Assembly (NCBI RefSeq): GCF_001039355.2
Contig: NW_019774648.1
Coordinates: 434,001 to 498,000, forward strand
Direction: 5' to 3'
Length of the DNA stretch: 64,000 nucleotides
Source: Lingula anatina
Taxonomy: Eukaryota; Brachiopoda; Lingulata; Lingulida; Lingulidae
A program made the translations under genes and the position numbers. The notes beneath the pieces are model-generated. The model saw only the letters and a list, made by a program, of their open reading frames with translations, was not told where the DNA came from and made no database searches. Shown one piece after another: positions 52,016 to 63,269 of this stretch (within the stretch, counting starts at the first letter, position 1; each line of letters opens with the position of its first letter).

Positions 52016-55000
52016 ATGGGAAATGAAGCATCGACATCACGTCTTCTCCATAATTTGGAGGAGTTTGAACAGGAGCTTGAACGAGACCAAGTTTCTAAGT
52101 CCAACCAACCACTAAAGGTGCAACATGGCTGGGATTCCAAGGACTGCTCCGACAATATGACAGTGCTAGATGACGGTTTGAAGGTAGGATTCAAGGATCA
52201 CCAGAAAAATCTACTCACCTTTAAGTTTCTGATCTATCCTGAACATTTCATCAAAATACAATAATGTTTTAGTTTGGCTGTTGACAAACAAACAAACAAA
52301 CAAACGTAGGTGAATACATAATCTCCTTGGAGGGGGGGAGGGGGCTAAAAGCCATTATCAATCCCTGTGCCGTGCATTTTATAATCTCCATCAACTATAG
52401 ATGCAAAAAGGCCGAGTGACCTTATTTAAAAGTTTTATCTTTGTAACTTTTCTTAAGTAAAATCCCGTATCTGCTAGTGATTTGTTTCAATTTCAAACTA
52501 GACTTCTTATAACCAAAAAAGGGGAAGGGCGGGGATTATCATTTTATTATTATTTCACTATTTATTAAAGAATCGTTAAAACCTTTATGTTTTCTTTATT
52601 CATCAAAGTTGTAAAATCATACATTGTACCTATTTCACAGGTGCGTAGAAATAAATCTTTACAGCCTAGGACGGATGCCGTTAGGGGCAAGAGAGGCTAT
52701 GGTCAAGGGATACATATCTGGAAGATTCACTGGCCCCAGTCAATGAGAGGCAGCAATGCTGTTATTGGTGTAGCTACCTATCAGGCCCCTCTGACTTGCA
52801 TTGGTGAGTTTGGTTGGATGAATGACACGAAAAAATTCACCTAGACCTATACATGTAGGCCTACATAGGGGAGACCGAGGTTAGTTGGACCCCGGGGTAA
52901 GTTGGACCCCATCAATTTATGACAAAGTAACTATGGGGTAAAAGAATTGACTACATCACTTTCATGATTTTGTAAAATGACCGTATCCAATAGTGCTAAG
53001 AAAGCGTCGGCAGTGAGTCCAAATGAAATAATTTAGCATCTGAAAGTAACTTTATTAAAGAGACTTGATGGGTGGGGGGGGGGGGGTCAACTTACCCCGG
53101 GGTCCAACTAGCCCAGGTCTCCCCTAAACTATGTCTTAAAATAAAACAACCTTATATTTTTGAGGTATAACAAGTGCGACTAATGAACTTTCGTGGCATT
53201 TTTTCTAGAGTTTAAACTGGTATAATATTGTTATATAATAATGTCAAGCCCGTAGCCAGGGGGGGGTTCGGGGGTTCGAAACCGCCCCTTTTGCTAGGAA
53301 AAGGTCCACTCTCGGTAAAATTTGTTCTAGGTTCATGAAGCTTTTATGGAAAAAGGTCCACTTTTTCAGAAAAAGAACCCCCCTTTTAAAATGGTTGGCT
53401 ACGGGCCTGAATGTTGAGTTATATACACATGTATATAGCTTTTTGTTTGTGTATATATATATATATATATGTAAATGTATAACGTTATGTATACATAATG
53501 TTAAAAATCAGATTACTGTGATGTTGATAAGAAGAATCAATTAATGTCGCAAAGTTTTTAAAAATTATAAAATGTATAATTTGGCCTCCTTAAATTGCAT
53601 ATTGGTGATCTGTTTCAAGTGCTTCTAATCTTATCATTCTCTCGAAGGTTATTCGTCTTTGATTGGTTCCAATGATCAGTCCATGGGGTGGGATATAGTC
53701 CGCAATGTTCTTCTCTTCAATGACTGCGTCATCAGAAAGTACCCGGATGATGTACCTGATGAATTTGTTGCTCCTGATGTCATCACTGTAATTCTCAATA
53801 TGGACTCGGGGACTCTTGGCTTTAAGAGTGATGGAAAAAATTACGGAGTGGCATTGAAGGGTCTTCGCTTACTGGGGAAAAAACTTTACCCTGCAATAAG
53901 TGCAACATATGGCAACTGTGAAGTGGGTATCGAGTATATCAGAAGTATATCAGGTAAATGCTGGGCTCAGAGGAACTTTTACTTGAAATAATTTGAAAAA
54001 TATCGTTTGCTTTACTTTTTGGTAAAATATTACAAAAATTCATCTTACAAAAAAATGATAACATTAAATAAATAATTGATGAAAAAAGCCACAGAAAAGT
54101 ATCACAATAGGCCACCAGTGCATTGTTACTAGCTCATTGTTGAAAGATAAGACTGCTTTATTTTGCAACCTGTCTTGAACAAAATCGTGCATGAGTAGTA
54201 TGCGGAATGCACGATATTTCCACCTCATACTCTCCGCACAGATTAATAAGCCTATTTTGTTTCTTTTTATCCATGTAAGACGCAGCACCTGCACCCGGCC
54301 TCCCGTCTCCTTCAAGGCCCACTGAAAGACCAAGTGCAAGAGGTACGCTCTGTAACCTGAATACAATCATTGCACCTTAAATCCTAGAATAAATGTTGAA
54401 TATCGTTCTCATTCAGGATATTTTATTTTCTTTATTAATAGACAGATCAAATACTTTTGATGCAAACTAAATCTGGCTATTTCTTTCAGATCAGGGAAGA
54501 CCACAGGCAAAACCATGTCCTCCGACTGCCCCTCTGAAATTCAAAAAGCAATGTGGCGAAAATATCGAATTGTCAAATGACAGCATTCAAGCGGAGAGAT
54601 CAAAGTACGTTTTAATCAATTATTCACTTTTCAAAGCAGAAAATAGAAAATGAAAAAAAAAACTTATTTATTTTTATAGTAGAGAATTCACTGCAATTAA
54701 AAAAAATCTAACTACAGATATTTTATCGACGGTAGGGGTTTTACATGTATGTATTGTATTTTATTGCTGATATAGTGCAAATTCCCCTTGGGATGTTAAA
54801 ACGTCTTCATTTTGATTGTTTTATACAATATCTATTTGCTTCGTATTTTAAGAATATTCTACTGTATATGACGTGAACCAATAAAAATGAAAAACCAAAT
54901 GCCACGCATTATTACAACAACATTGTGTACTTGCTCAAATCCCATTTCAGTTTTATGTCTGAATCAGACAAAGCAGTTGTTTTGACTTCGAGAAGTCTAC

Positions 55001-58000
55001 AACCGAATGAAAAGTTTGAAATATGTGTAAAGAGAACCCTGGATAAATGGGCAGAGGGTCTAGCGATCGGAGTTGTGGCTCTGGAAGCAGGATTCGAGAT
55101 TCCGAGAAGTCTCCCTGGACAAGCCGCAGATATAGCGTGGGTCTGGAAAGGCACGGATGTTTTGCATGACCGAAAAACGGAACGGAAATTGGACTTTAAC
55201 CTTAATTCCGCGAAAGTATGTATTTAAGAATACAAATTTGTTTCGCCTTTGTGAACAAAGGGGTCTCTGCTGGAGCCCAGCCTATCTAGTACTGTTCCTA
55301 ATGCCTCTATACTAATACTGTATGAAACAAAGTAAAAACGTTTCTCATTTTCCCAATCAACATGAAAATCCCTAGATCGAAAGAGTAAGTCCAGTTGTTA
55401 AAATCAAAATTCACAAAGTTTTTATTCCATTGATGAGAAAGGATAAATGTGCAAGTGGTTGATTGTTTATCAATTACACGAGCGACCAATAGATTTTTCG
55501 TTAACGCGGTTACCGAAATCCTAATAGTCAGGGAGTTGATTACACTCTTTAGCTCTAATTTCAGATTGGCGACAAATTTGGTGTCATGAGAAAGGAAGAT
55601 GGTGCATTGCACTTCTTTTATAACGGTCGAGATATGGGAATGGCAGCCACAAATGTTCCTCTCAAAATACACGGAATTGTCGATGTCTGTGGCAGTACTA
55701 CACACGTAGAATTAGTCGGTAAGCATGCCACATGTATATTGAAAAACGACCAATTAACTTTCTATGTGAATTTTGTCCCGCGGGCTGTTCAACCGGCCGA
55801 ATAACATTTGTTTGACTGTGTACTAGCATCCTATATCACATTGAACCTAAAAATAAATTCATAATTCTTTTTTGTTTCATATTCAACAGAACAAATGCGA
55901 GAGGAAACCACAGAGCCAACAGGTGCCGCTTTCACGGGCATGGCTAGAGAAGAACGGGCCTTCGAAAAAATGAAACAAGCGATCGATCTCTTAAAGAAGA
56001 AAGACGAACGTGCTATTCTATCCACTGAACTTATGGTCCTACAACATTTGTACATGTTGTACGCCAAGAATACGGCCCGAAACCTTCGGCAGTTAATGGG
56101 TGACAAGCTGGTCCAGTTGAATGCTGCCTTCCATATTACTGAATATATTAAATTTCTTTGTGAGTGCGGGATTGAAAATGATAAAATCTACACGTGTTAT
56201 GACCTGCTTCTTAATGTTTGTTTGAATTACAGTGATGGCAGTCTGAAGTTTGCCAGGTCCATCGGACAGACGGATCTCCTTGGAATTCTTTCTGCAGAAC
56301 TTGCCAAGTATCAGAATAGATATATGAGTGAAGAGGTAAGAAAGAAAAACAATTTAATAGCCCCCATTCTATCAGATAAATTGGAAATTGATGTCGTTTT
56401 TTGCACGGTTTTGGCTGTGTTTTAAATGTACAAGTTTCACTTTTGAACTAGGTGTCAATTAAGATTGTTCCAGTTGTCTCCAGTTATTCTGAAAATGCAA
56501 TACATGTTATATTTTTCCTTATAAATGTATATCATACTGAATAAAGCACCATACTTGCTCCTGTAGTAAGATACATTTGTCTAATTATCTTCAAATGGAG
56601 ATATGCTATTCATTCAAAATTGTTGTTTTCGATCCCAGGGGAAAAGAGGTATTGTTATGACAGCATTTGGAATTCTTCTTAGCTGCTCAAAAGTTACGGA
56701 GAACCGAGAGGTGTATTACCGTCTCTGTGTGATCAGCATCGTGGTTCCTTATACGAAGCCAGGGAATGACGAAACAGTCGCAATGACCGCCTTAATGACC
56801 TTGTCCTACCTTGTTACTATTGATCAACAACACCTGATCCAAGCAGAGCCATCAGCTATTGCAAACATTCTGAAGAAACTCGACGAAGCACTGAAAAACG
56901 CAGAAACCCATCAATCGGACGGTTCCCTTTCTTTCCATGCATATGAAATTGTGGAATCGCTTATAAACCTATCGAAAAGCGCGCAAAATCGCGTGACGAT
57001 GGTACAAAAAGGAGGCATTCCCCTGTTTGTAAAAATGATGAAAGTCGGTAATCCACAAGAACAGGAACTCGTCCTGAACGCCGTGTGGGAACTTATTAAC
57101 GGAGGCGACGGGACGCTGTCAACTATCTCTAGAACAGAAGGGCTATTAGACGCAGTGAAGGCTTTAAAGGGCAGCAAAGTCGAAACTGTTCGTCGAGCCG
57201 CTGAGAGGATTTCATTGAAGCTTGACACGCAGACTCAAATGTTTTCCCAGAGTTTTGGTAAGATAACAGTTTTTCGTTTAGAAAATTTAAAATCAATCAA
57301 TCAATCAATCAATCATGGACTGATATATTGGCAATTTAGAGTGAAAGTAATTACATTTTAGACAGGCCATACGGTTTAAAGTTTATTACCTTTCCAGATC
57401 CGGCACCCAGACCAAAGTGCACTTACAAAGATATCTGCGACAAATTTGTTGAGACACTCCACATACATGGTAAGATTCCATTAACTAAAAAATATTTTCA
57501 AATTCATTTCATTACCGTATTTATAAAAAAAATTATTTTAAACTGTTTTTATTATGATTTTAATAAGAGGTAAAACGAGTACATGTTGCACTCAACTGCT
57601 ATGTACATGTATTTCCATGCACTGGAATTTTACAGAATCATATTTTGATGCCAAGTATCATCGCTGCTACTGCAACGTTTGTCATAATGAAAGAGGAGAC
57701 AAACTGTATTATACTCGCGGAAATCCACCCAAGGACTACGGTATTCCAATTGGATGGTACAGGTATGCCCTTAGGTGAGTATAACAACGGCAAATCGGGT
57801 TTGGTAACTTAGAAATTTGAATGATTTATATATGTCTGCAACGTCAACCATAAGCAAAATACTGTAAAAATATTATTATTCAAGTAGGGGCCTACATTGT
57901 GAAACCGCTGAACTTTTTTGTTTTGTTATGCATTGCTACTGTGGGATATTTTCTGACTATTTGAAGTTATATGTATCAAGTTGCATGTATGAACTGTCTA

Positions 58001-60246
58001 TTTTTTTTTCAATGTGGCACCAGCCTTCCAGCTAAAGCAAAGGCTTTGAACGTTTTGGACAACTGGCACAGGGCATTCCATGGCACTAAGAAACATGTGG
58101 TTAGCAAGATACTTGAAGTCGGGGAACTGCTCATTCCAGGTTAGGGAACCGATTGTCTTATGACGTCACGGGACAGGCAACTATATTGCGAATAGCTGAA
58201 ATTCACGAAACGTGCGATACTTTTGTGTCAGTCTCTAATTGATGTCAACGTCACTTAATTCATTCACTTATTCAAGTGCACATGCGGGACATTTTTCCTT
58301 CTTTTTTTTTGGTCCGTACCTGACCTTAAACTCGTGTTTTTTCTTGTAATATTTTTATTAATCTTTTTCGGCATGGGAAAGGGATCATGCCATATTAGAG
58401 TAATATAAAAGTTATCAACATTTGTATTTCATGGACTTTAGGGGACGTAGCCTTGGGCGGCGACAAAAAAAGCGACAGGGAAGACCATTTTAAAGAGAAC
58501 TATAAGCCCGAAGGGTTCGACACCAAGAAAACAGTTTTATCTCCCAGCATCCGTTATGCTGGTCATGACGCTTATGCCATGCCACACAAGTATGTATTCG
58601 TGTGGTATTTGTATAAATTGTAAAAAGAGGTAAAAAAACAGGTTACACACAGGTTACACAGGCATATTATTATTACATTAATAATCATGGTTATTATTGG
58701 TTTTATTTTTTTAAAGCAAGTTTTGTCAGTTTAGTGAAATGATTAGCGTCAACATAGGTTTCTAATGTTTTACTAAATTGCATTAAGTTTGACATAATTT
58801 ATCACTAATTGATACAATTAAATATACATTTAATTATTCTGCACTTTAAGAAAATCAATGTACATGTCAACAGAAAGGTTTTGTTGTCCATTATCACGCT
58901 ATCATTCCAATATTGACCTCCTCTAGAACTGAAAATCATGACCTTTACTTGAGCTATGGAGTGAAAGATGTTTGGTCGATGACCCGCAAACTAAGGTTGG
59001 GGAAACCCGCGTCGTAAGTCGACACATCCGGAAACTGCACTTATTCTTTGATTACCAGTAACCGATTCATGGCACATCTATCCAAAGTTTGGTTTAAGTG
59101 CATTGATAATTTTGTCGTGATAATTTTATCGGTGTTACTTTTTATACAAAATTAACAGGAGTTTTTAAGTTATACTACATTACCTGATAAAAAATGTTAT
59201 TTGGCAAAATACAGACTAGGTGCTGTTGAATACAGGATGCAGCATTGATTTAAGTTTTTTAGCGTGTAAAATTCGAGTCGTTTGATAAAATCAGTAAAGT
59301 CAGCTTAGGAGAACACTTCCTATTTTCCTGTATGACCAGGTTAAGCTTGCGGAGTCCGTGCACGCTGTAATTAGTGTGGGACCGCGAAACTGTATCTGGG
59401 TCTGCTTTGGAGCTCGTACCTGACGTCGTTACTCTCTGCCCAGGGCGTATCTACTGATAACATTAATGAGTGCGAAAGGATATGCAACAGCCATGGGGCA
59501 ATAAAATGTTTACAATTTGGGTGGAGCTTAGACTAAGGCCCGTTGTCTATTGGTTGATTGGGAAGCCCTGGGTTAAAGGTGTGGACTGAATAGTTAAATG
59601 CTGATAGGCGCGGGCTAGGCCACCCTGTAGATTTCGGCAACCCGGAAACTATTCTAGCTCGTTTGAATAAAGCGTTCTCTGAGCGAAAACTGCTTTTACA
59701 TACCGCAATTGAACGATTTATTGCTGACTCAACAAAACCATCCACGAGGTCAGTGTTTTCATTTTCTGGGAGTTGTTTCAGCTCTTTGGGAATGGGCTGA
59801 ATCCGTGCTTTCTTCCCTGCAACTAATGATTATGAAAGAAATCTCATATGCAAGAAATGTTACGTCGTATCACATAAATTACGTTATAACACAGGAACAT
59901 CTAAACGACATTTTAATTTTAGTGGGTTAAAAGGAGCATGGTTCAATATTCTGAATTATGTTTTTTACCTTTTTTAATTTTTGAAACTGGTTTCCTCATA
60001 ACAAATTAATCATGCATTTTTTCCAAATATTGCAGATTGGAAGTATCAGGAAAAACCTACGTGGCCCGTGTAGCACTTCAAGTGTACATTCGCCCAGGCA
60101 GCTATGATGTCGGCGATCAAACTATAGGAGAAACCAAGCCAATCGACCCAAAGTTTGACAATCAGGAAATAGAGTGGTCAACTAAAGAACGTGGAAGTAC
60201 CATTTTGTATGGTCTGCTGGTGAAGTTGGAGGAACAAGCTTCTTGA
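52016..60246 (+). CDS. SPRY-Neuralized(NHR)-ARM protein with NEURL4-like C-terminus (14 exons)
   Basis: Exons: 52016-52183, 52641-52803, 53648-53953, 54280-54342, 54490-54604, 54951-55215, 55565-55718, 55890-56335, 56639-57257, 57398-57469, 57636-57774, 58024-58139, 58442-58589, 60036-60246. All phases agree and total 2985 bases (994 residues). The N-terminus MGNEAS fits N-myristoylation. Residues about 72-205 are a SPRY domain like SPSB/Gustavus proteins (GKRGY..GIHIWKIHWP, GVAT..APL, GKKLYPAISA..G.CE), but with no SOCS box. A Pro-rich linker follows. Residues about 249-411 are an NHR domain (CGENIELSND, GVMRKEDGALHFFYNG, AATNVP). Residues 412-766 are helical, ARM-like. Residues 791-994 resemble the NEURL4 C-terminus: a CxCxxCH cluster (801-807), WHRAFHGT (851-858), LSPSIRYAGHDAYA, and EIEWSTKERG. 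The protein is likely a membrane-tethered adaptor or ubiquitin-pathway protein. The function is inferred. Confidence 0.9.
52868..53124. mobile_element. Hairpin MITE in intron 2 of the SPRY-NHR-ARM gene
   Basis: The left end GGGGAGACCGAGGTTAGTTG is matched by the right end CAACTAGCCCAGGTCTCCCC in inverted orientation; the inner repeat TTGGACCCCGGGGTAAGTTG is also mirrored. It is flanked by TA on both sides, as after mariner-type insertion. It has no coding capacity and contains a G-run of about 11 near 53077. Confidence 0.85.
53252..53411 (+). repeat. Dispersed repeat with inverted GCCCGTAGCC ends
   Basis: It starts GCCCGTAGCCAGG and ends GGCTACGGGC, giving a short terminal inverted repeat. 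The interior holds two GGTCCACT blocks. A related copy in the other orientation lies near 36180-36300. A non-autonomous DNA transposon is likely; the family is not identified. Confidence 0.75.
58927..59013 (+). other. Possible cassette exon (87 bases, 29 codons) in the SPRY-NHR-ARM gene
   Basis: It lies in the last intron between CTCTAG and GTAAGT. Its frame is open and its phase is 2 on both sides, so inclusion would add 29 residues after Lys925 without changing the frame, just before LEVSGKTYV. Skipping gives the form that best fits NEURL4-like tails, so this is probably an alternative exon or chance. Confidence 0.35.
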
Positions 60247-60280
60247 AATAGTTCATCTTAACTTCGACGGAGCTGAGAAC

Positions 60281-60286
60281 AATAAA
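60281..60286 (+). terminator. Polyadenylation signal AATAAA of the SPRY-NHR-ARM gene
   Basis: Canonical hexamer 35 bases after the stop codon, implying a very short 3' UTR. Confidence 0.6.
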
Positions 60287-60688
60287 GCTTTTGACTTAAA
60301 CGGTGTTAAGGTTTTGAATGGTAGGCCTATTTCATTCTGTATACAAATCGATCGGATCATATTGGAAAGTGTCGGTTTCATACCATTTATATATTGTTTT
60401 ATGTAATGACGTGACATTTGCAGTGGATAGGCCTGAGCCTACTTGCGGTTGATAGTCATTTACTAGTTCCTTGTAGTAAACTTGGCTTTGTAGGTTACAG
60501 ACATTGGGCGAAGTAATACTATTATTACATGTAATAATGCCGAGAGACTTGCTTCTTGAAGTGGTATTTTGATACAATTACTTTCTGCTATGTGGGCCTA
60601 TGCGTTACTTACTGAGTTGTATTTCACAAAGGAATTTTTTATGAAGCACTGTAGCACTAGACTTTGTTTCTCCCTGTAGGTGACATCA

Positions 60689-61641
60689 GGGCCCGGTTTC
60701 ATCAAGGCTGGATAGCGCTATCCTATGGATAAATATGGCCGCTATCCTCTGGATAGAGCTATCCAGAGGATAATGCGTTTCATCAACAGTGGATAGCGTT
60801 ATCCAGGGGATAAATCAGCTTATCCAGAGGTTAAAGTTGTCCGCTCGAAATAGGTGGGATAAACCTGCTATCATGCTGTTAAATCATCAAAAATGGCTAA
60901 CCTGCTTGGTTTGAAAGAAGGCCTAAATGCTTTGATATTTCACAGGCAGAGATTAATTAGAAAGAGAATTTTAAATGCTGTTTGCTTTTGATATGCTTTG
61001 AGTGATACTGAATCAATAGATTACATAACAGACTTGATCAAAGTTGACATTGCGCCTGCTACGAACAGAACCCATGCAATCTCCGTGAGATAAATTCTTT
61101 TATTTTACTAAAACATACCTTTTAAATCGATGAAAAAACTCTACACTGCTATAACATAACCTGCCAAACTTGCCAAGTCGGCCATTTTGTTAGAAAGTAT
61201 GTCACGACCTTGCCCTTCAACTGCAAATTGTAAACATTGCATGAGGCACAACTAATGCAATGTGATGTGTTACTGACACTGACACTAAAATATCCTGTAG
61301 ATATTATTCCCATTATTTAAATGAATGTACCATCTTGAAATATACTTAGAATAATGTTTATTTTGAGTAATTTATATTCCAAATATCGTATAGATCACTT
61401 GTTTGTTAGCAACTATCATGGCTTTTATAATGTTTATAGCAACCAAATGCATTATGGGAATGTCTTTTTCTAAATATGGTATTGGATAAATTTTTATCCA
61501 CTGGATTACTATCATGCTGTTTATCCAGCATTTGTGAAACACAAATTTATACAGAGGATAACTATACAGAGGATAAGAAATTTATACCATGGATAGTGTT
61601 ATCCATAGGATAGCCTATCCAGCCTTGATGAAACCGGGCCC
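60689..61641. mobile_element. Non-autonomous DNA transposon with long terminal inverted repeats
   Basis: The left end GGGCCCGGTTTCATCAAGGC and the right end GCCTTGATGAAACCGGGCCC are perfect inverted complements, and the match continues into the GGATAG/CTATCC region. Near the left end, GGATAGCG/TATCC and ATCCAGAGGATAA motifs repeat several times in both orientations; similar TATCCA..GGATA motifs occur near the right end. There is no transposase frame inside. The target duplication is not clear from the flanks. Confidence 0.9.
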
Positions 61642-62547
61642 AGGTCAACAAAAAAATTCAGGGAGGCATTCTCAGTCTTTTCACCTTATCTGCACTGTTG
61701 GTAAATAAAGTAGCTCTAAATGTGATACTATTTTTTGTTTTGCTTTTTTGACAGAATTAATAAGAGTTTTTACAGCTGGTTTTTGGCAGCGGGAATCGTG
61801 CCATTCTGCAAGTCCACATACAGAACAAGATTAAATCATTGCGATAGTTGAGCATCAGATTGCAAAGCGAATTGTATCGCGTTTTGGTTATGAAAGGTCA
61901 ATTTTTAAAATGGTGTGGATGCGAAACACACTGATGAAGGGCTCCAAAATATTTTAAGATCTACCCCTATCTTGAAAACACAGCTTTCGCAGTTTATTTC
62001 ATAAAAAAATCTCCGCTAACAAATCCAATAATATACCCATAAGCATTGGTGGATGTAGGATTTTACTTAAGGAGACAAGGGCGGGGGAACAAGGACAGAA
62101 AGGATAATTTTATCACATCACGTTGGGTACAGGGATTTGTCTTTTTTCTCTTCTTGTAGGCTATATTTGGGGGGGGGGAGAAAAACTGAGAAAATTATAG
62201 GGCTACTTTTCGAAAGTAATAATATAAGACATTTTAAAGACAAACATGAACAAGTGATAAAAACGTTGGCCCCCTCAACAAATTTAACATTTGGACATTC
62301 CATCATTTATATACCCAGGGCATGCTCTAATAGGCCTATCTCAAACAAAATTAATGTTATCTGACACACATTTCTATGTTTGAAGCCATATTAAAGGTGT
62401 CTACACACTTTTCGGAGGATGGGGGGTCATACAAAAGTATTTTATTTGCTGTATGGACCCAATGTTGAATATTCTGAATATTAATGGAACAACAGGCAGG
62501 GGTTTATGACCGAGATGACGGGGAATCCCCTGTCACCTTTGAACAGT

Positions 62548-62553
62548 CACGTG
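62548..62553 (+). promoter_or_regulatory. E-box CACGTG, second copy
   Basis: Counterpart of the site at 51316-51321, again just upstream of the putative 5' non-coding exon, whose donor follows 62624. Confidence 0.3.
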
Positions 62554-63269
62554 ACCATACGGGGTTGTTTTTCTGGTGTAAACGCCCGTCCTGTACGCGT
62601 GTATGTGGGTCAAACATAATACAGGTAAATACAAAATACAGGTATATCATTATATATTCACCACTAATATAAACTGTAGATAGATTTGGAGACAACATCG
62701 CGTATTTGATAGGGCCTACATTAGAACCTCATGTTCGATTCGTTTCTCACTTCGTTTAAACACAGTAGCCTAATGATCAGTAATGGCTGATTTTGGTTGT
62801 CGCTTTTGTTATTGCTATACCCCTCTCCATGCATATCTCATTGCTGATAAATGTAGTTCAAAAGAAGCAAATAATGGTAAAAATGTAGAAAGATTGGAGT
62901 TGATGAGCGTATATTAATTCACCGAAGAAGTACATGTAAAGGTCACAGCTACTTTCGTTTTCGAGTCCATCGTAACCTGAAGATCGCCGTGTTTGTTGTG
63001 ATCTCTGGGGACTTTTTCAACCTCTTACAGTGTATCGTGGAAATTACAATCTGTTTACTGGAGCATGTAATCATTTAGATTTTGTGAAAATTAATGAATT
63101 AGTTTAAGACGGGAATACGAATTTTAATTAAAATGAAGTATGTATGTGTAGCGTAAACGGTAGTATAGTGCCGCTACTTCTCAACTGTGTTTACTTATTT
63201 TTAATTCAGGTCTATATGTTAAATTTGCATTGATACCATTCAAAACATTCAGATTAATGTCAAGTCGCA

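Larger units (their letters stand above)
50530..52745 (+). repeat. Tandem duplication, left copy
   Basis: This aligns with about 61940-64000 over its length with small indels and scattered substitutions. Shared landmarks are CCCCTATCTTGAAAA, CTCCGCTAACA.ATCCA, the E-box, a 5' donor, the acceptor, coding exon 1 and coding exon 2. The right copy is cut by the window end, so the true length of the unit is unknown; the coding exons are 11,254-11,256 bases apart. Confidence 0.95.
60287..63209. other. Spacer between the two tandem gene copies
   Basis: It holds a 953-base MITE-like element (60689-61641), then the upstream part of the duplicated unit from about 61940. No independent gene was found. 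Confidence 0.75.

Noticed and set aside
52184..52264. Read-through of SPRY-NHR-ARM exon 1 to a stop at 52264
   Set aside because: AAG|GTAGGA at 52183/52184 is a donor, and exon 2 at 52641 continues the frame into the SPRY domain. The same layout is kept in the second copy.
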